Shown piece by piece: positions 1 through 6,316 of a DNA stretch of 10,123 bases; the first letter of the stretch is position 1, and each line of letters starts with the position of its first letter. The notes below the pieces were generated by a model. That model did no database searches. It was not told the DNA's origin and saw only the letters and a list, made by a program, of their open reading frames with translations. The stretch spans positions 1 to 10,123 of the forward strand of contig CAZEXD010000024.1 of assembly GCA_964516865.1 (NCBI GenBank). The letters run 5' to 3'. A program made the translations under genes and the position numbers. This DNA comes from CAZEXD01 sp964516865 (GTDB lineage Bacteria; Patescibacteriota; Minisyncoccia; Minisyncoccales; Staskawiczbacteraceae).

Positions 1-1521
1 GTATTGGATAATGGATTTGGCGCGCCGACTATCACTAATGACGGAGTTACCATTGCCAAAGAAATTGAGTTAGAAGACAAAATAGAAAATCTGGGAGCGG
101 AAATTGTTAAAGAGGTAGCGACAAAAGCGAACGATGTGGCAGGCGATGGTACAACCACTGCTGTTCTTTTAACTCAAGCGATAGTAGGGGAAGGGTTAAA
201 AAATGTGGCGGCCGGCGCAAATCCTTTGGCATTACGTCGAGGAATTTTAAAAGGGAAAGATGTTGTAGTTTCTGCCCTAAAGAAAATGGCAAAAAAAATA
301 ACCAATAAACAGGAAACTGCTCAGGTTGCGACCATTTCTGCTCAGGACAAGGAAATTGGAAATATGATAGCGGAGGTGATGGAAGAAGTGGGAAAAGATG
401 GGGTGATTACTGTTGAAGAATCAAAGACATTTGGAATAACAAAGGAAATTGTGAAAGGCCTTCAGTTTGACCGCGGTTATATTTCACCCTATATGATTAC
501 TAATCCGGAAAAAATGGAATCGGTTTTTGAAGATCCTTATATTTTGATAACCGACAGAAAAATATCATCTTTGCCAGAACTTTTGCCGATTTTGGAAAAA
601 GTTATTAAAACCGGCAAAAAAGAATTGGTTATTATTGCCGACGACGTGGAGGGCGATGCGTTAGCTACTTTGGTGGTTAATAAAATAAGGGGAATATTTA
701 ATACTTTGGCAGTAAAAGCACCGGGATTTGGCGACCGAAAAAAAGAGATGCTCGAAGATATTGCTTGTGTTACTGGCGGCGAAGTGATTTCAGAAGAAAA
801 AGGAATGAAACTGGAAAATATGGAAATAAAAATGTTGGGAAACGCCAGAAGAGTGATTGCGACCAAAGAAAACACCACTATTGTGGAAGGCAAGGGCGAG
901 AAATCCGCTATTGAAGCCAGAATTAACCAAATTAAAAAAGAGATAAAGGAATCAACCTCAGAGTTTGATAAAGAAAAACTTCAAGAGCGATTGGCAAAAT
1001 TAGCCGGTGGCGTGGGAGTGATAAAGGTTGGCGCTGCAACAGAAGTGGAACAGAAAGCCCGTTATCATAAAACAGAAGACGCTTTACACGCGACGAGAGC
1101 GGCGGTAGAAGAAGGAATTGTGCCGGGCGGCGGAGTAGCGTTATTAAGAGCGATTGAAGGATTAAATGACGTTGAAGTAGAGGAAGACGAGAAAACTGGC
1201 ATTAATATTTTAAAAAGAGCGTTGGAAGAACCGATTCGCCAGATTAGTCAAAATGCGGGAGTAGATGGTGCAGTGGTAGTTGAACGGGTAAGAAAAGAAA
1301 AGGGGAGTTTTGGATTTAATGCCGAAACAATGCAATACGAAGATTTAATGGCAGCTGGTATTGTTGATCCGACAAAAGTTGTTAGGTCCTCTTTGGAAAA
1401 TGCGGTATCAGCCGCGGCAATGTTGCTTACCACTGAAGCAGTGGTCGGAGAATTACCGAAGAAAGAAGATTCTCATGATCGTGGCGAAATGCCAAATTCA
1501 ATGATGGGAGAGGATTACTAA
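1..1521 (+). CDS. groEL: Chaperonin GroEL (Hsp60), 5' end cut by window edge
   Basis: ATP-driven folding chaperonin of the cytoplasm that forms a double heptameric ring with GroES. The reading frame is open from base 1, and the first codon aligns with residue 39 of E. coli GroEL, so about 38 codons lie outside the window. Visible hallmarks are the GDGTTT nucleotide-binding loop (codons 48-53; its Asp49 matches E. coli Asp87), the EDALHATR segment (Asp360 matches catalytic Asp398), the following PGGG turn, and the apical-domain segment APGFGDR. The C-terminus ends MMGEDY and lacks the Gly-Gly-Met tail of many bacterial GroELs. A TTG at position 4 is not the real start, because homology continues upstream of it. 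groES may lie upstream, outside the window. An intrinsic terminator follows 70 bp after the stop. Confidence 0.98.
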   Translation, partial: VLDNGFGAPTITNDGVTIAKEIELEDKIENLGAEIVKEVATKANDVAGDGTTTAVLLTQAIVGEGLKNVAAGANPLALRRGILKGKDVVVSALKKMAKKITNKQETAQVATISAQDKEIGNMIAEVMEEVGKDGVITVEESKTFGITKEIVKGLQFDRGYISPYMITNPEKMESVFEDPYILITDRKISSLPELLPILEKVIKTGKKELVIIADDVEGDALATLVVNKIRGIFNTLAVKAPGFGDRKKEMLEDIACVTGGEVISEEKGMKLENMEIKMLGNARRVIATKENTTIVEGKGEKSAIEARINQIKKEIKESTSEFDKEKLQERLAKLAGGVGVIKVGAATEVEQKARYHKTEDALHATRAAVEEGIVPGGGVALLRAIEGLNDVEVEEDEKTGINILKRALEEPIRQISQNAGVDGAVVVERVRKEKGSFGFNAETMQYEDLMAAGIVDPTKVVRSSLENAVSAAAMLLTTEAVVGELPKKEDSHDRGEMPNSMMGEDY

Positions 1522-1590
1522 AGATTAATCCGATATTTGAGACAGAGAGTTAGAAGCAGTCCCCAATTTTTAAAACCTTAAATCCAAAAC

Positions 1591-1610
1591 GAGGGCGAAA
1601 GCCCTCTTTT
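1591..1610 (+). terminator. Intrinsic terminator of groEL
   Basis: A perfect 6-bp stem GAGGGC/GCCCTC closes a GAAA tetraloop and is followed by TTTTGTTTTT. It lies 70 bp after the groEL stop and is a textbook Rho-independent terminator. Confidence 0.9.
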
Positions 1611-1667
1611 GTTTTTATTTTTGTTTTGCTTTTTGATAATTGATAATTTCTTTATTTTTTGGATTTT

Positions 1668-1716
1668 GGTTTTTATTCTGTGGTTTTTATTCTGTGGTTT
1701 TTACTCTGTGGTTTTT
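1668..1716. repeat. 14-bp tandem repeat, about 3.5 copies
   Basis: The unit GGTTTTTATTCTGT occurs at 1668-1681 and 1682-1695 exactly. It recurs at 1696-1709 with one change (ATT to ACT), followed by a partial GGTTTTT copy. It is non-coding, and its function is unknown. Polymerase slippage is the simplest origin. Confidence 0.85.
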
Positions 1717-1739
1717 GCTTTTATTTGCTAAAATTTGCT

Positions 1740-1780
1740 AAATACTTATTAATATGACGATCGCAAATTATTAAGTATTT
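1740..1780. repeat. Imperfect inverted repeat (13 of 14 pairs)
   Basis: AAATACTTATTAAT (1740-1753) is complementary to ATTATTAAGTATTT (1767-1780) except for one T/T mismatch, around a 13-nt loop containing the palindrome CGATCG. It could be a hairpin or an operator. No T-run follows, so it is not an obvious terminator. Confidence 0.55.
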
Positions 1781-1941
1781 GTTAATATTAATAATATTTA
1801 TTAAATTTATGAATGTGGTTTTAATGGGCTATTGTTAATGATCTGTTTTTTTGGTAGAAGAGGAATGGGAGTGGCGGTTTAGAAAACGATGTCTATGGTG
1901 GGGCGGCGTTGTTTTATTTTTGGGAGAGCAACGTCAATTTC

Positions 1942-1969
1942 TTGTATTTTTATGAATTTGCGATAAAAT
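1942..1969 (+). promoter_or_regulatory. Possible sigma-70-type promoter for the zinc-ribbon gene
   Basis: TTGTAT (1942-1947) and TAAAAT (1964-1969) are separated by 16 bp, upstream of the gene starting near 2017. Chance matches are common in DNA this AT-rich, so this is tentative. Confidence 0.35.
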
Positions 1970-1979
1970 AAATAATAGG

Positions 1980-2007
1980 GCTCAAAATTTGTATTTCGAT
2001 TTTGAGC
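1980..2007. promoter_or_regulatory. 9-bp perfect dyad just before the zinc-ribbon start codon
   Basis: GCTCAAAAT (1980-1988) pairs with ATTTTGAGC (1999-2007) across a 10-nt loop. It ends 9 bp before the ATG at 2017 and covers the alternative TTG at 2002. It could be an operator or a leader hairpin affecting translation. No Shine-Dalgarno sequence is visible between it and the ATG. Confidence 0.45.
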
Positions 2008-2016
2008 GAAAAAATT

Positions 2017-2550
2017 ATGCTTTGTCCAATTTGCAAAAAACAATTAGAAAAAACAATTTTACTTGGGGTAGAGATTGAATATTGTCCTATTTGTCACGGA
2101 ATGTGGTTTGAAAAAGATGAGTTGAGGCAGGCAAAAGACAGAAGAGATCCTAAATTAAATTGGTTAGATGTTGATTTATGGAAAGATAAAAAAAAGTTTA
2201 AAATTGCTCGCGGTAAACTGTTGTGTCCAGAGTGTCGGTTGCCCCTTTACGAAGTGCAATACGATGAATCAAAGATTCATATTGATCTTTGTAGTTTATG
2301 CCAAGGTATTTGGTTAGACAAAGGAGAATTCCGAAGAATTATAGAATATTTAAAAGAAAAAGCGGATTATGAGGTTTTATACAACTATTCTAGAAACTTA
2401 ATTGAGGAATTTGGAGAAATTTTTATTGGTCCGGAAAATATAAGGTCAGAAATTATTGATTTTGTAACTCTTTTAAAACTTTTTGGCTACAAACTTTATG
2501 TTCAATATCCCCACATTTCCGCAATAATTAGAGGAGGGTTATTTAAATAA
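2017..2550 (+). CDS. Two-zinc-ribbon protein (TFIIB-type zinc finger family)
   Basis: The protein has 177 residues from the ATG at 2017. An in-frame TTG at 2002 would add five residues, but it sits inside a dyad, and family members normally begin directly with the first CxxC. Two zinc ribbons are visible: Cys3/Cys6 with Cys23/Cys26, followed by HGMWFEKDEL, and Cys70/Cys73 with Cys92/Cys95, followed by QGIWLDKGEF. This CPxC...CPxC-x-G-x-W-(F/L)-(D/E) layout is that of the zf-TFIIB family. Family members are small bacterial proteins of mostly unknown role, sometimes fused to membrane or rhomboid domains. The C-terminal 80 residues, rich in aromatic and aliphatic residues, match nothing I know. 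No membrane segment is evident. The gene lies 115 bp upstream of lemA on the same strand and may be co-transcribed. Confidence 0.85.
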   Translation: MLCPICKKQLEKTILLGVEIEYCPICHGMWFEKDELRQAKDRRDPKLNWLDVDLWKDKKKFKIARGKLLCPECRLPLYEVQYDESKIHIDLCSLCQGIWLDKGEFRRIIEYLKEKADYEVLYNYSRNLIEEFGEIFIGPENIRSEIIDFVTLLKLFGYKLYVQYPHISAIIRGGLFK

Positions 2551-2623
2551 AGAAAGGACCAAGTATCAATTTTCAATTATCAAAGACCAAAGATTTTAGG
2601 TTAAATCAAAAACTAAAAATTGT

Positions 2624-2663
2624 TTAATTATTGTATTTCCGCTTGCGTATTTGCAATAATTAA
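2624..2663. promoter_or_regulatory. 10-bp perfect dyad immediately upstream of lemA
   Basis: TTAATTATTG (2624-2633) pairs with CAATAATTAA (2654-2663) around a 20-nt loop containing CCGCTTGCG. It ends two bases before the lemA ATG, so a formed hairpin would occlude the ribosome site; as DNA it could be an operator. It is not followed by a T-run. Confidence 0.45.
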
Positions 2664-2665
2664 CA

Positions 2666-3232
2666 ATGAAAATAAAAATGAATTATCTATATGTTGTTTT
2701 AATAATTTTTGCCTCGCTCTTATTATGGGTAATTTTTACTTACAATAATTTGATAAAAAAACGAAACCGAACAAAAGAGGCCTGGGCAGATATTGATGTT
2801 CAACTAAAAAGAAGATATGATTTAATACCCAATTTAGTAGAAACAGTGAAGGGTTATGCAGCGTATGAAAAAGAATTATTTGAAAAAGTCACTGAGGCGA
2901 GGACGAAGGCAATGGGCGCTCAAACAATAAAAGAAAGGGGAGAGGCAGAAAATTATCTTTCCCAAACCTTAAAATCTCTTTTTGCGGTAGCGGAAAATTA
3001 TCCAGATTTAAAGGCCTCAGTTAATTTTTTGGAACTTCAGCGAGAGCTAACCGATACCGAAGATAAAATTCAGGCGGCAAGGCGCTTCTATAACGTTAAT
3101 GTGATGGAACTAAATACCAAAATTGAAAGTTTCCCGGCAAATATTATTGCTTCAATATTCGGATTCAAAAAAATGGAGTTATTTGAATTAGTAGAAAAGG
3201 AAGAAAGAGAAGCCGTCAAGGTTCAATTTTAG
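2666..3232 (+). CDS. lemA: LemA family membrane protein
   Basis: The 188-residue length is typical of LemA proteins. One N-terminal membrane helix (about residues 7-26) is followed by the family signature: RNRTKEAWADIDVQLKRR (34-50), then YDLIPNLVETVKGYA, then a long helical region. The late segment with FLELQRELTDTEDKIQAARRFYN is also diagnostic. The family is expected to expose its helical domain outside the membrane (N-out, single-pass). Its molecular role is poorly defined, but lemA is often next to htpX, as here (141 bp upstream of it), which suggests a link to membrane-protein quality control. An internal ATG four codons downstream is an alternative start. There is no clear Shine-Dalgarno sequence. 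Confidence 0.93.
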   Translation: MKIKMNYLYVVLIIFASLLLWVIFTYNNLIKKRNRTKEAWADIDVQLKRRYDLIPNLVETVKGYAAYEKELFEKVTEARTKAMGAQTIKERGEAENYLSQTLKSLFAVAENYPDLKASVNFLELQRELTDTEDKIQAARRFYNVNVMELNTKIESFPANIIASIFGFKKMELFELVEKEEREAVKVQF

Positions 3233-3373
3233 AGTTAGAATTGAACTTTTTCCAATTCCTACCAATTTTTAATGAAACATTGAATTTCAATAACCAAATT
3301 TTAAACTTATTTGGCATTTAAAAATTAGAAATTGGGATACCCACTGGGTCGTGGAAATAAAAATTTTGGGAAT

Positions 3374-4273
3374 ATGGCAAATTTATACACTCAAGCAGAT
3401 TCTAATATAAGAAAAACCTGGTTTTTATTAACTGGGTTTCTGGTTTTTATTATTTTAATTGGATGGCTCTTTTCATATTTATTAGATAGCAGTGCAATTT
3501 TATATTTTGCCATAGCATTAAGCATTTTTATGAGCTTTGGAAGTTACTGGTGGTCTGACAAAATTGTTTTATCAATGTACCGAGCCCAGCCAATAGAGAA
3601 AAAAGATAATTTTGAACTTTACACTATTGTTGAAAATCTTTGTATTACAGCGAGTTTGCCCTTGCCTAAAATTTATGTTATTCCCGAAGCGCAACCTAAT
3701 GCCTTTGCCACTGGCCGCGACGCAAAACATGCGGTAATTGCAGTAACCCAAGGTTTGTTAAACCGTTTAGATAAATCAGAATTACAAGGAGTAATAGCGC
3801 ATGAACTTTCCCACATTGGAAATAAAGACATGCTCCTATCAACCGTTGTTGCTGTTTTGGCAGGGGTGGTGGCGATGCTGGCAAACATGTTTATGAGAAT
3901 AAGCTATTGGGGGAGAAGGCGAAGCAGAGACAATAATGGAAGCGGCGCAATTTTAATGCTTTTTGGGATTATGGCTGCGTTTTTGGCGCCGATGGCAGCA
4001 ACTTTAATTCGCTTGGCAATTTCTAGAAAAAGAGAGTTTTTGGCAGATGCAACGGGCGCCTTGTTGACCCGTTATCCTGAGGGCTTGGCGCGGGCTTTAG
4101 AAAAAATTTCTTCTGATCTAACACCAATGCGAATTACCAACGATGCAACAGCAAGTTTGTTTATTGATTCGCCATACAAAGGCCAGCAAAAAACACGTTG
4201 GTTTGCAAAATTGTTTATGACCCATCCGCCGATAGAAGATAGAATAAAGACTTTGCGCGGAATAGAAGTTTAA
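3374..4273 (+). CDS. htpX: HtpX-like membrane zinc metalloprotease (M48B)
   Basis: Integral-membrane protease that degrades misfolded membrane proteins, with its active site on the cytoplasmic side. The 299 residues contain the zinc motif HELSH (143-147), with Glu144 catalytic and His143/His147 as ligands. The third ligand is probably Glu221 in REFLAD. The QPNAFATGR strand (107-115) is also characteristic. Four hydrophobic segments are seen at about 16-37, 41-60, 154-173 and 191-215. I prefer the ATG at 3374 because MANLYTQADSNIRKTW is the usual start of this subfamily and a GGGAA lies just upstream. A TTG at 3332 would add 14 unlikely residues. The gene pairs with lemA upstream, and tRNA-Ser begins 5 bp after the stop. 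Confidence 0.95.
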   Translation: MANLYTQADSNIRKTWFLLTGFLVFIILIGWLFSYLLDSSAILYFAIALSIFMSFGSYWWSDKIVLSMYRAQPIEKKDNFELYTIVENLCITASLPLPKIYVIPEAQPNAFATGRDAKHAVIAVTQGLLNRLDKSELQGVIAHELSHIGNKDMLLSTVVAVLAGVVAMLANMFMRISYWGRRRSRDNNGSGAILMLFGIMAAFLAPMAATLIRLAISRKREFLADATGALLTRYPEGLARALEKISSDLTPMRITNDATASLFIDSPYKGQQKTRWFAKLFMTHPPIEDRIKTLRGIEV

Positions 4274-4278
4274 AAATT

Positions 4279-4365
4279 GGAGGAGTCGCATAGCGGCTAT
4301 TGCAACAGTTTGGAGAACTGTGGCCCGCAGGGGCTTCGTGGGTTCGAGTCCCACCTCCTCCGCCA
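4279..4365 (+). tRNA. tRNA-Ser, anticodon GGA
   Basis: The full cloverleaf can be drawn by hand. The acceptor GGAGGAG (4279-4285) pairs with CTCCTCC (4355-4361), with discriminator G4362 and encoded CCA. The D stem is GCA/TGC. The anticodon stem ACAGT/ACTGT (4305-4309, 4317-4321) encloses loop TTGGAGA, giving anticodon GGA at 4312-4314, which reads UCC/UCU. The long variable arm has a GCCC/GGGC stem, as expected of a class II tRNA. The T arm is GTGGG-TTCGAGT-CCCAC (4338-4354). The 3' part from 4340 is duplicated at 6310, suggesting this gene is an integration target. Confidence 0.97.
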
Positions 4366-4374
4366 AAAAGAAAA
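4340..4374 (+). repeat. Proximal copy of 35-bp tRNA-tail repeat (attL-like)
   Basis: Identical to 6310-6344. This copy is within and just beyond the functional tRNA-Ser gene. Identity breaks at 4339 (T versus G) and after 4374. Confidence 0.85.
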
Positions 4375-4396
4375 GCTCGGTACCGGGCTTTTTTTT
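4374..4396 (+). terminator. Intrinsic terminator after tRNA-Ser
   Basis: AGCTCG (4374-4379) pairs with CGGGCT (4384-4389), with one G-T pair, around loop GTAC, and is followed by a run of eight T. It begins 9 bp after the tRNA CCA and immediately after the duplicated 35-bp segment, so if an element is integrated here this terminator belongs to the element's left end. Confidence 0.85.
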
Positions 4397-4528
4397 GCTT
4401 TTTCCGTCTTGCTCGGCGCTTCGCCCCTCGCTTCGGCGGACGAATTTTCAAACGAGCCAATCCTTTATCGCCCGATTTGTCTGCTATAGCTTCAGCGAAG
4501 GCGGAAGTACGAACGCAAAATGACAATT

Positions 4529-4547
4529 ATTCCGCTGTAGGCGGAAT
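4529..4547. repeat. 7-bp inverted repeat
   Basis: ATTCCGC (4529-4535) and GCGGAAT (4541-4547) flank loop TGTAG. The hairpin is compact, with no following T-run. Confidence 0.6.
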
Positions 4548-4584
4548 TGCCAAAAGAGATATAAAATAATTTCAAAAATATGAC

Positions 4585-4615
4585 AAAATATTTTCTGGCA
4601 TAAAGAAAATATTTT
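4585..4615. repeat. 12-bp perfect inverted repeat
   Basis: AAAATATTTTCT (4585-4596) pairs with AGAAAATATTTT (4604-4615) around a 7-nt loop. Each arm is itself partly palindromic (AAAATATTTT). Confidence 0.7.
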
Positions 4616-4765
4616 ATCCTCATATGTAATTGCTAACCAATTTGATAATGGTTTGAAAGAATAATTAGTAAAATAAAAGGGAAGATAAATTATTTGACAC
4701 CAAATCAGAAAATTGCTAAATTAAAAATAGAAGATTCTTTAAAAAAGAATCCAAAAGGTCGAAAA

Positions 4766-4797
4766 CCATCAACTAATTTAGGTCGGTTAGTTGATGG
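4766..4797. repeat. 11-bp perfect inverted repeat
   Basis: CCATCAACTAA (4766-4776) pairs with TTAGTTGATGG (4787-4797) around a 10-nt loop. A separate 8-bp hairpin (GATTCTTT/AAAGAATC, 4733-4751) lies just upstream. Confidence 0.7.
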
Positions 4798-4823
4798 AAA
4801 AATAAAATTATTAATTTATTATC

Positions 4824-4860
4824 ATTATCTAACCTTTTGTTACAGAATTGGTTAGATAAT
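4824..4860. repeat. 11-bp perfect inverted repeat upstream of the LRR start
   Basis: ATTATCTAACC (4824-4834) pairs with GGTTAGATAAT (4850-4860) around a 15-nt loop. It ends 12 bp before the preferred LRR start codon and encloses the alternative TTG at 4837, so it may be an operator or a translation-control hairpin. Confidence 0.65.
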
Positions 4861-4872
4861 ACAATTTATTCT

Positions 4873-5643
4873 ATGTCCGAATCTTTTGAACAACATTTTG
4901 CCCAAGAAGAAGAAGAAGAAAAATCTTCTGAAGAAATCAAAGCCCAACCCGAGCAGGAAATTCTCAGAAGAAATACCGAACGTATCATCAATGAATTGGG
5001 GCTTAATCTATCATTTCTTAATATAAATACTGAAGAAGTAAAAGGTAAAAAAAGAATCTTAGTCAGCTTTGATTTTAACTCACGTTTACAAGGAATCACT
5101 GATGAAGCTGAAAAACAAAAAGAACGCCTCAATATTGTCAATGATATCGTAAAAGTTCTCACTTATAGAGGAAACGAAATAAAAGATTTGAGTGTTACTT
5201 GGGAGTACATCGGAGATACCGGCGCAAAAGCCCTTGCTGAGGCATTAAAACATTCGAAGAATAGGCTTGAGAAGTTGTTTCTTGGGTACAACGAAATCGG
5301 ACCTACCGGCGCAAAAGCCCTTGCTGAGGCATTAAAACATTCGAATAATAGGCTTGAGAAGTTGGATGTTAGGCACAACAAAATCGGAGATACCGGCGCA
5401 AAATCTCTTGCTCAAGCATTAAAAGATCCGAACAATAGGCTTGAGAGTTTGAGTGTTGCTTGGAACAACATCGGAGACACCGGCGCAGAAGCTCTTGCTC
5501 AGGCATTAAGAAATCCAAATAACAAGCTTGAGAGTTTGAATGTTAGGTACAACAACATCGGAGACACCGGCGCAGAAGCTCTTGCTCATGCCCGTGATGA
5601 AATCAAGAAAGAAGGTAAAAAAATCGAGATAAGAGGAATATAG
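4873..5643 (+). CDS. Leucine-rich-repeat protein, ribonuclease-inhibitor type
   Basis: The protein has 256 residues from the ATG at 4873. A TTG at 4837 would add 12 residues but lies in the loop of an 11-bp dyad. The N-terminus is acidic (a run of five Glu near residue 12) and charged. Residues of about 85-245 are 29-residue repeats with consensus LxSLxVxxNxIGDTGAxALA, the ribonuclease-inhibitor/NLRC3-like LRR class, which forms a curved protein-binding solenoid. No signal peptide or membrane segment is present, so it is probably cytoplasmic. Binding partners are unknown. The repeats are very alike in nucleotide sequence, implying recent unit amplification. It is the main intact cargo of the segment bounded by the tRNA-tail duplications. 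No enzymatic domain is visible. Confidence 0.85.
   Translation: MSESFEQHFAQEEEEEKSSEEIKAQPEQEILRRNTERIINELGLNLSFLNINTEEVKGKKRILVSFDFNSRLQGITDEAEKQKERLNIVNDIVKVLTYRGNEIKDLSVTWEYIGDTGAKALAEALKHSKNRLEKLFLGYNEIGPTGAKALAEALKHSNNRLEKLDVRHNKIGDTGAKSLAQALKDPNNRLESLSVAWNNIGDTGAEALAQALRNPNNKLESLNVRYNNIGDTGAEALAHARDEIKKEGKKIEIRGI
5174..5590 (+). repeat. 87-bp coding tandem repeat, about five units
   Basis: The motif ACCGGCGCA(A/G)A recurs with its ACC at 5218, 5305, 5392, 5479 and 5566, exactly 87 bp apart each time (29 codons). The first two units share long near-identical stretches, such as the run from ACCGGCGCAAAAGCCCTTGC through the following AAACATTCGAA. The exact period shows that units were gained without loss of frame. 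Confidence 0.9.
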
Positions 5644-5648
5644 AACAA

Positions 5649-5818
5649 ATGAATAAAATGAACACCTGAGAACAACTCAAACAGGAATACGAAGACCTTA
5701 AATCTCTCAAAAAAGAGTTTGATTTGGAATATGAGAAAGCTCTGAAGACTGGCAATCTTGAAAAGCATTAGAAGAAGGAGCTAACAAGAACTATGTTGCC
5801 TGGGGTGTGGGTGAATGA
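5649..5818 (+). pseudogene. Decayed small coiled-coil gene (in-frame TGA plus frameshift)
   Basis: From ATG 5649 the frame reads MNKMNT, then TGA (5667-5669), then a strongly coding-like charged helix EQLKQEYEDLKSLKKEF continuing to a TAG at 5769. A -1 shift just before that TAG continues as LEEGANKNYVAWGVGE to a TGA at 5816. The first stop would be repaired by one change, TGA to TGG (Trp). The final TGA overlaps the next ATG as ATGA, a coupling typical of intact operons. I do not recognise the family. Assembly error is an alternative to real decay. Confidence 0.4.
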
Positions 5819-5940
5819 ATACTGAAGAAGCAGAAGAATTTAGAAGAAAACATTTTGCCGATGACCCAACCCTGATTGCCAAAAGTTATTCAACTGGCTC
5901 GAGTGTCTACAACGGAATTATCTGCCGTTACGAAGAATAA
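5815..5940 (+). CDS. Short hypothetical ORF, 41 residues
   Basis: ATG 5815 overlaps the upstream decayed ORF by the four-base ATGA. The peptide begins MNTEEAEEFRRKHFADDP and ends CRYEE. Its composition looks protein-like, but it matches no family I know. Given the decay just upstream it may itself be a remnant of a longer protein. Confidence 0.35.
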   Translation: MNTEEAEEFRRKHFADDPTLIAKSYSTGSSVYNGIICRYEE

Positions 5941-6076
5941 AGTTTCAAGACAAAATTTTCTTTCAGAAAAAACTAAACTATTTTTTAGATGAAGACAAAG
6001 GTAAATAAAGATAAGATGTTAAAATTCATCGTCGGGATTTTGTTTCAAAGTAGCTTGTGATTTTTTCAAAAAGGTG

Positions 6077-6113
6077 CTACTTGCAAATTTTGCTTCGCAA
6101 AATTTGCAAGTAG
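6077..6113. repeat. 17-bp perfect hairpin with 3-nt loop, possible alternative pairing
   Basis: The arm starting CTACTTGCAAATTTTGC (6077-6093) pairs perfectly with 6097-6113 around TTC. Upstream AAGTAGC (6048-6054) can instead pair with GCTACTT (6076-6082), which would disrupt the base of the main hairpin. On the minus strand the hairpin is followed by CACCTTTTT, so a minus-strand terminator is possible. Confidence 0.7.
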
Positions 6114-6268
6114 TAGTTAGTAAAAATAAGGCAAATAAAAATAGTAAGGAAAATTTGTTCTAAATTACAAATTACCTGCACAAATTACAAATCTGCCGGT
6201 TGTTTTGCCCGCGGCGAGATATTTCTATAAAGTTCGAGCCGACATTTTTTCTGGTTCTTTGGCAGTTT

Positions 6269-6316
6269 GCCTTTCTGCTTCCATTTTTTGGCAAGCGCGG
6301 GCGGAAGGGGGGTTCG
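6269..6316 (+). repeat. Half-copy of the 10038 palindromic repeat abutting the distal tRNA fragment
   Basis: Bases 6297-6316 equal 10039-10058 exactly, and the upstream TTTGGCAAG/TTTGGCGAG region is also similar. The right arm of the palindrome is missing and is replaced, from the shared GGGGTTCG, by tRNA-Ser tail sequence. Confidence 0.7.

Larger units (their letters stand above)
1522..2001. other. Long AT-rich spacer between groEL and the zinc-ribbon gene
   Basis: No convincing coding sequence is seen on either strand. The spacer holds the groEL terminator, a 14-bp tandem repeat, an imperfect inverted repeat and a possible promoter, listed separately. The part from about 1850 to 1940 is less AT-rich and contains nothing I recognise. 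Confidence 0.6.
4366..4872. other. Hairpin-rich spacer between tRNA-Ser and the LRR gene
   Basis: About 500 bp without a confident gene. Beyond the tRNA terminator it contains a GC-rich patch (4405-4445) and perfect inverted repeats at 4529-4547, 4585-4615, 4733-4751, 4766-4797 and 4824-4860. A 53-codon ORF starting TTG at 4694 and ending 4855 has a purine-rich AGGGAAG upstream, but it resembles nothing I know and overlaps three of the inverted repeats. The segment may be structured RNA or a cis-acting region of a mobile element. Confidence 0.5.

Noticed and set aside
107..1433. Minus-strand frames inside groEL (107-292, 537-893, 1248-1433)
   Set aside because: They are antisense shadows of a strongly conserved gene, with no homology or start signals.
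4118..4526. Minus-strand open frames through the tRNA (peptides with GGGGGTRTHE and EEVGLEPTKPLRA) and plus-strand frames at 4277-4569
   Set aside because: These are translations of tRNA-Ser and its flanks. Such GGTRTHE and EVGLEPT peptides are familiar mis-annotations of tRNA antisense sequence, not proteins.
4694..4855. 53-codon ORF starting TTG with AGGGAAG upstream
   Set aside because: It has no recognisable family, overlaps three perfect inverted repeats, and ends in an unlikely hydrophobic, Tyr-rich tail. Kept only as a note in the spacer entry.
5667..5669. In-frame TGA as a sign of UGA recoding (codes 4 or 25), supported by no intact annotated long gene here ending in TGA
   Set aside because: groEL, htpX, the secreted protein and the nuclease are long frames with all Trp as TGG, all Gly as GGN and no internal TGA. 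Recoding would have interrupted them, so the standard code applies.
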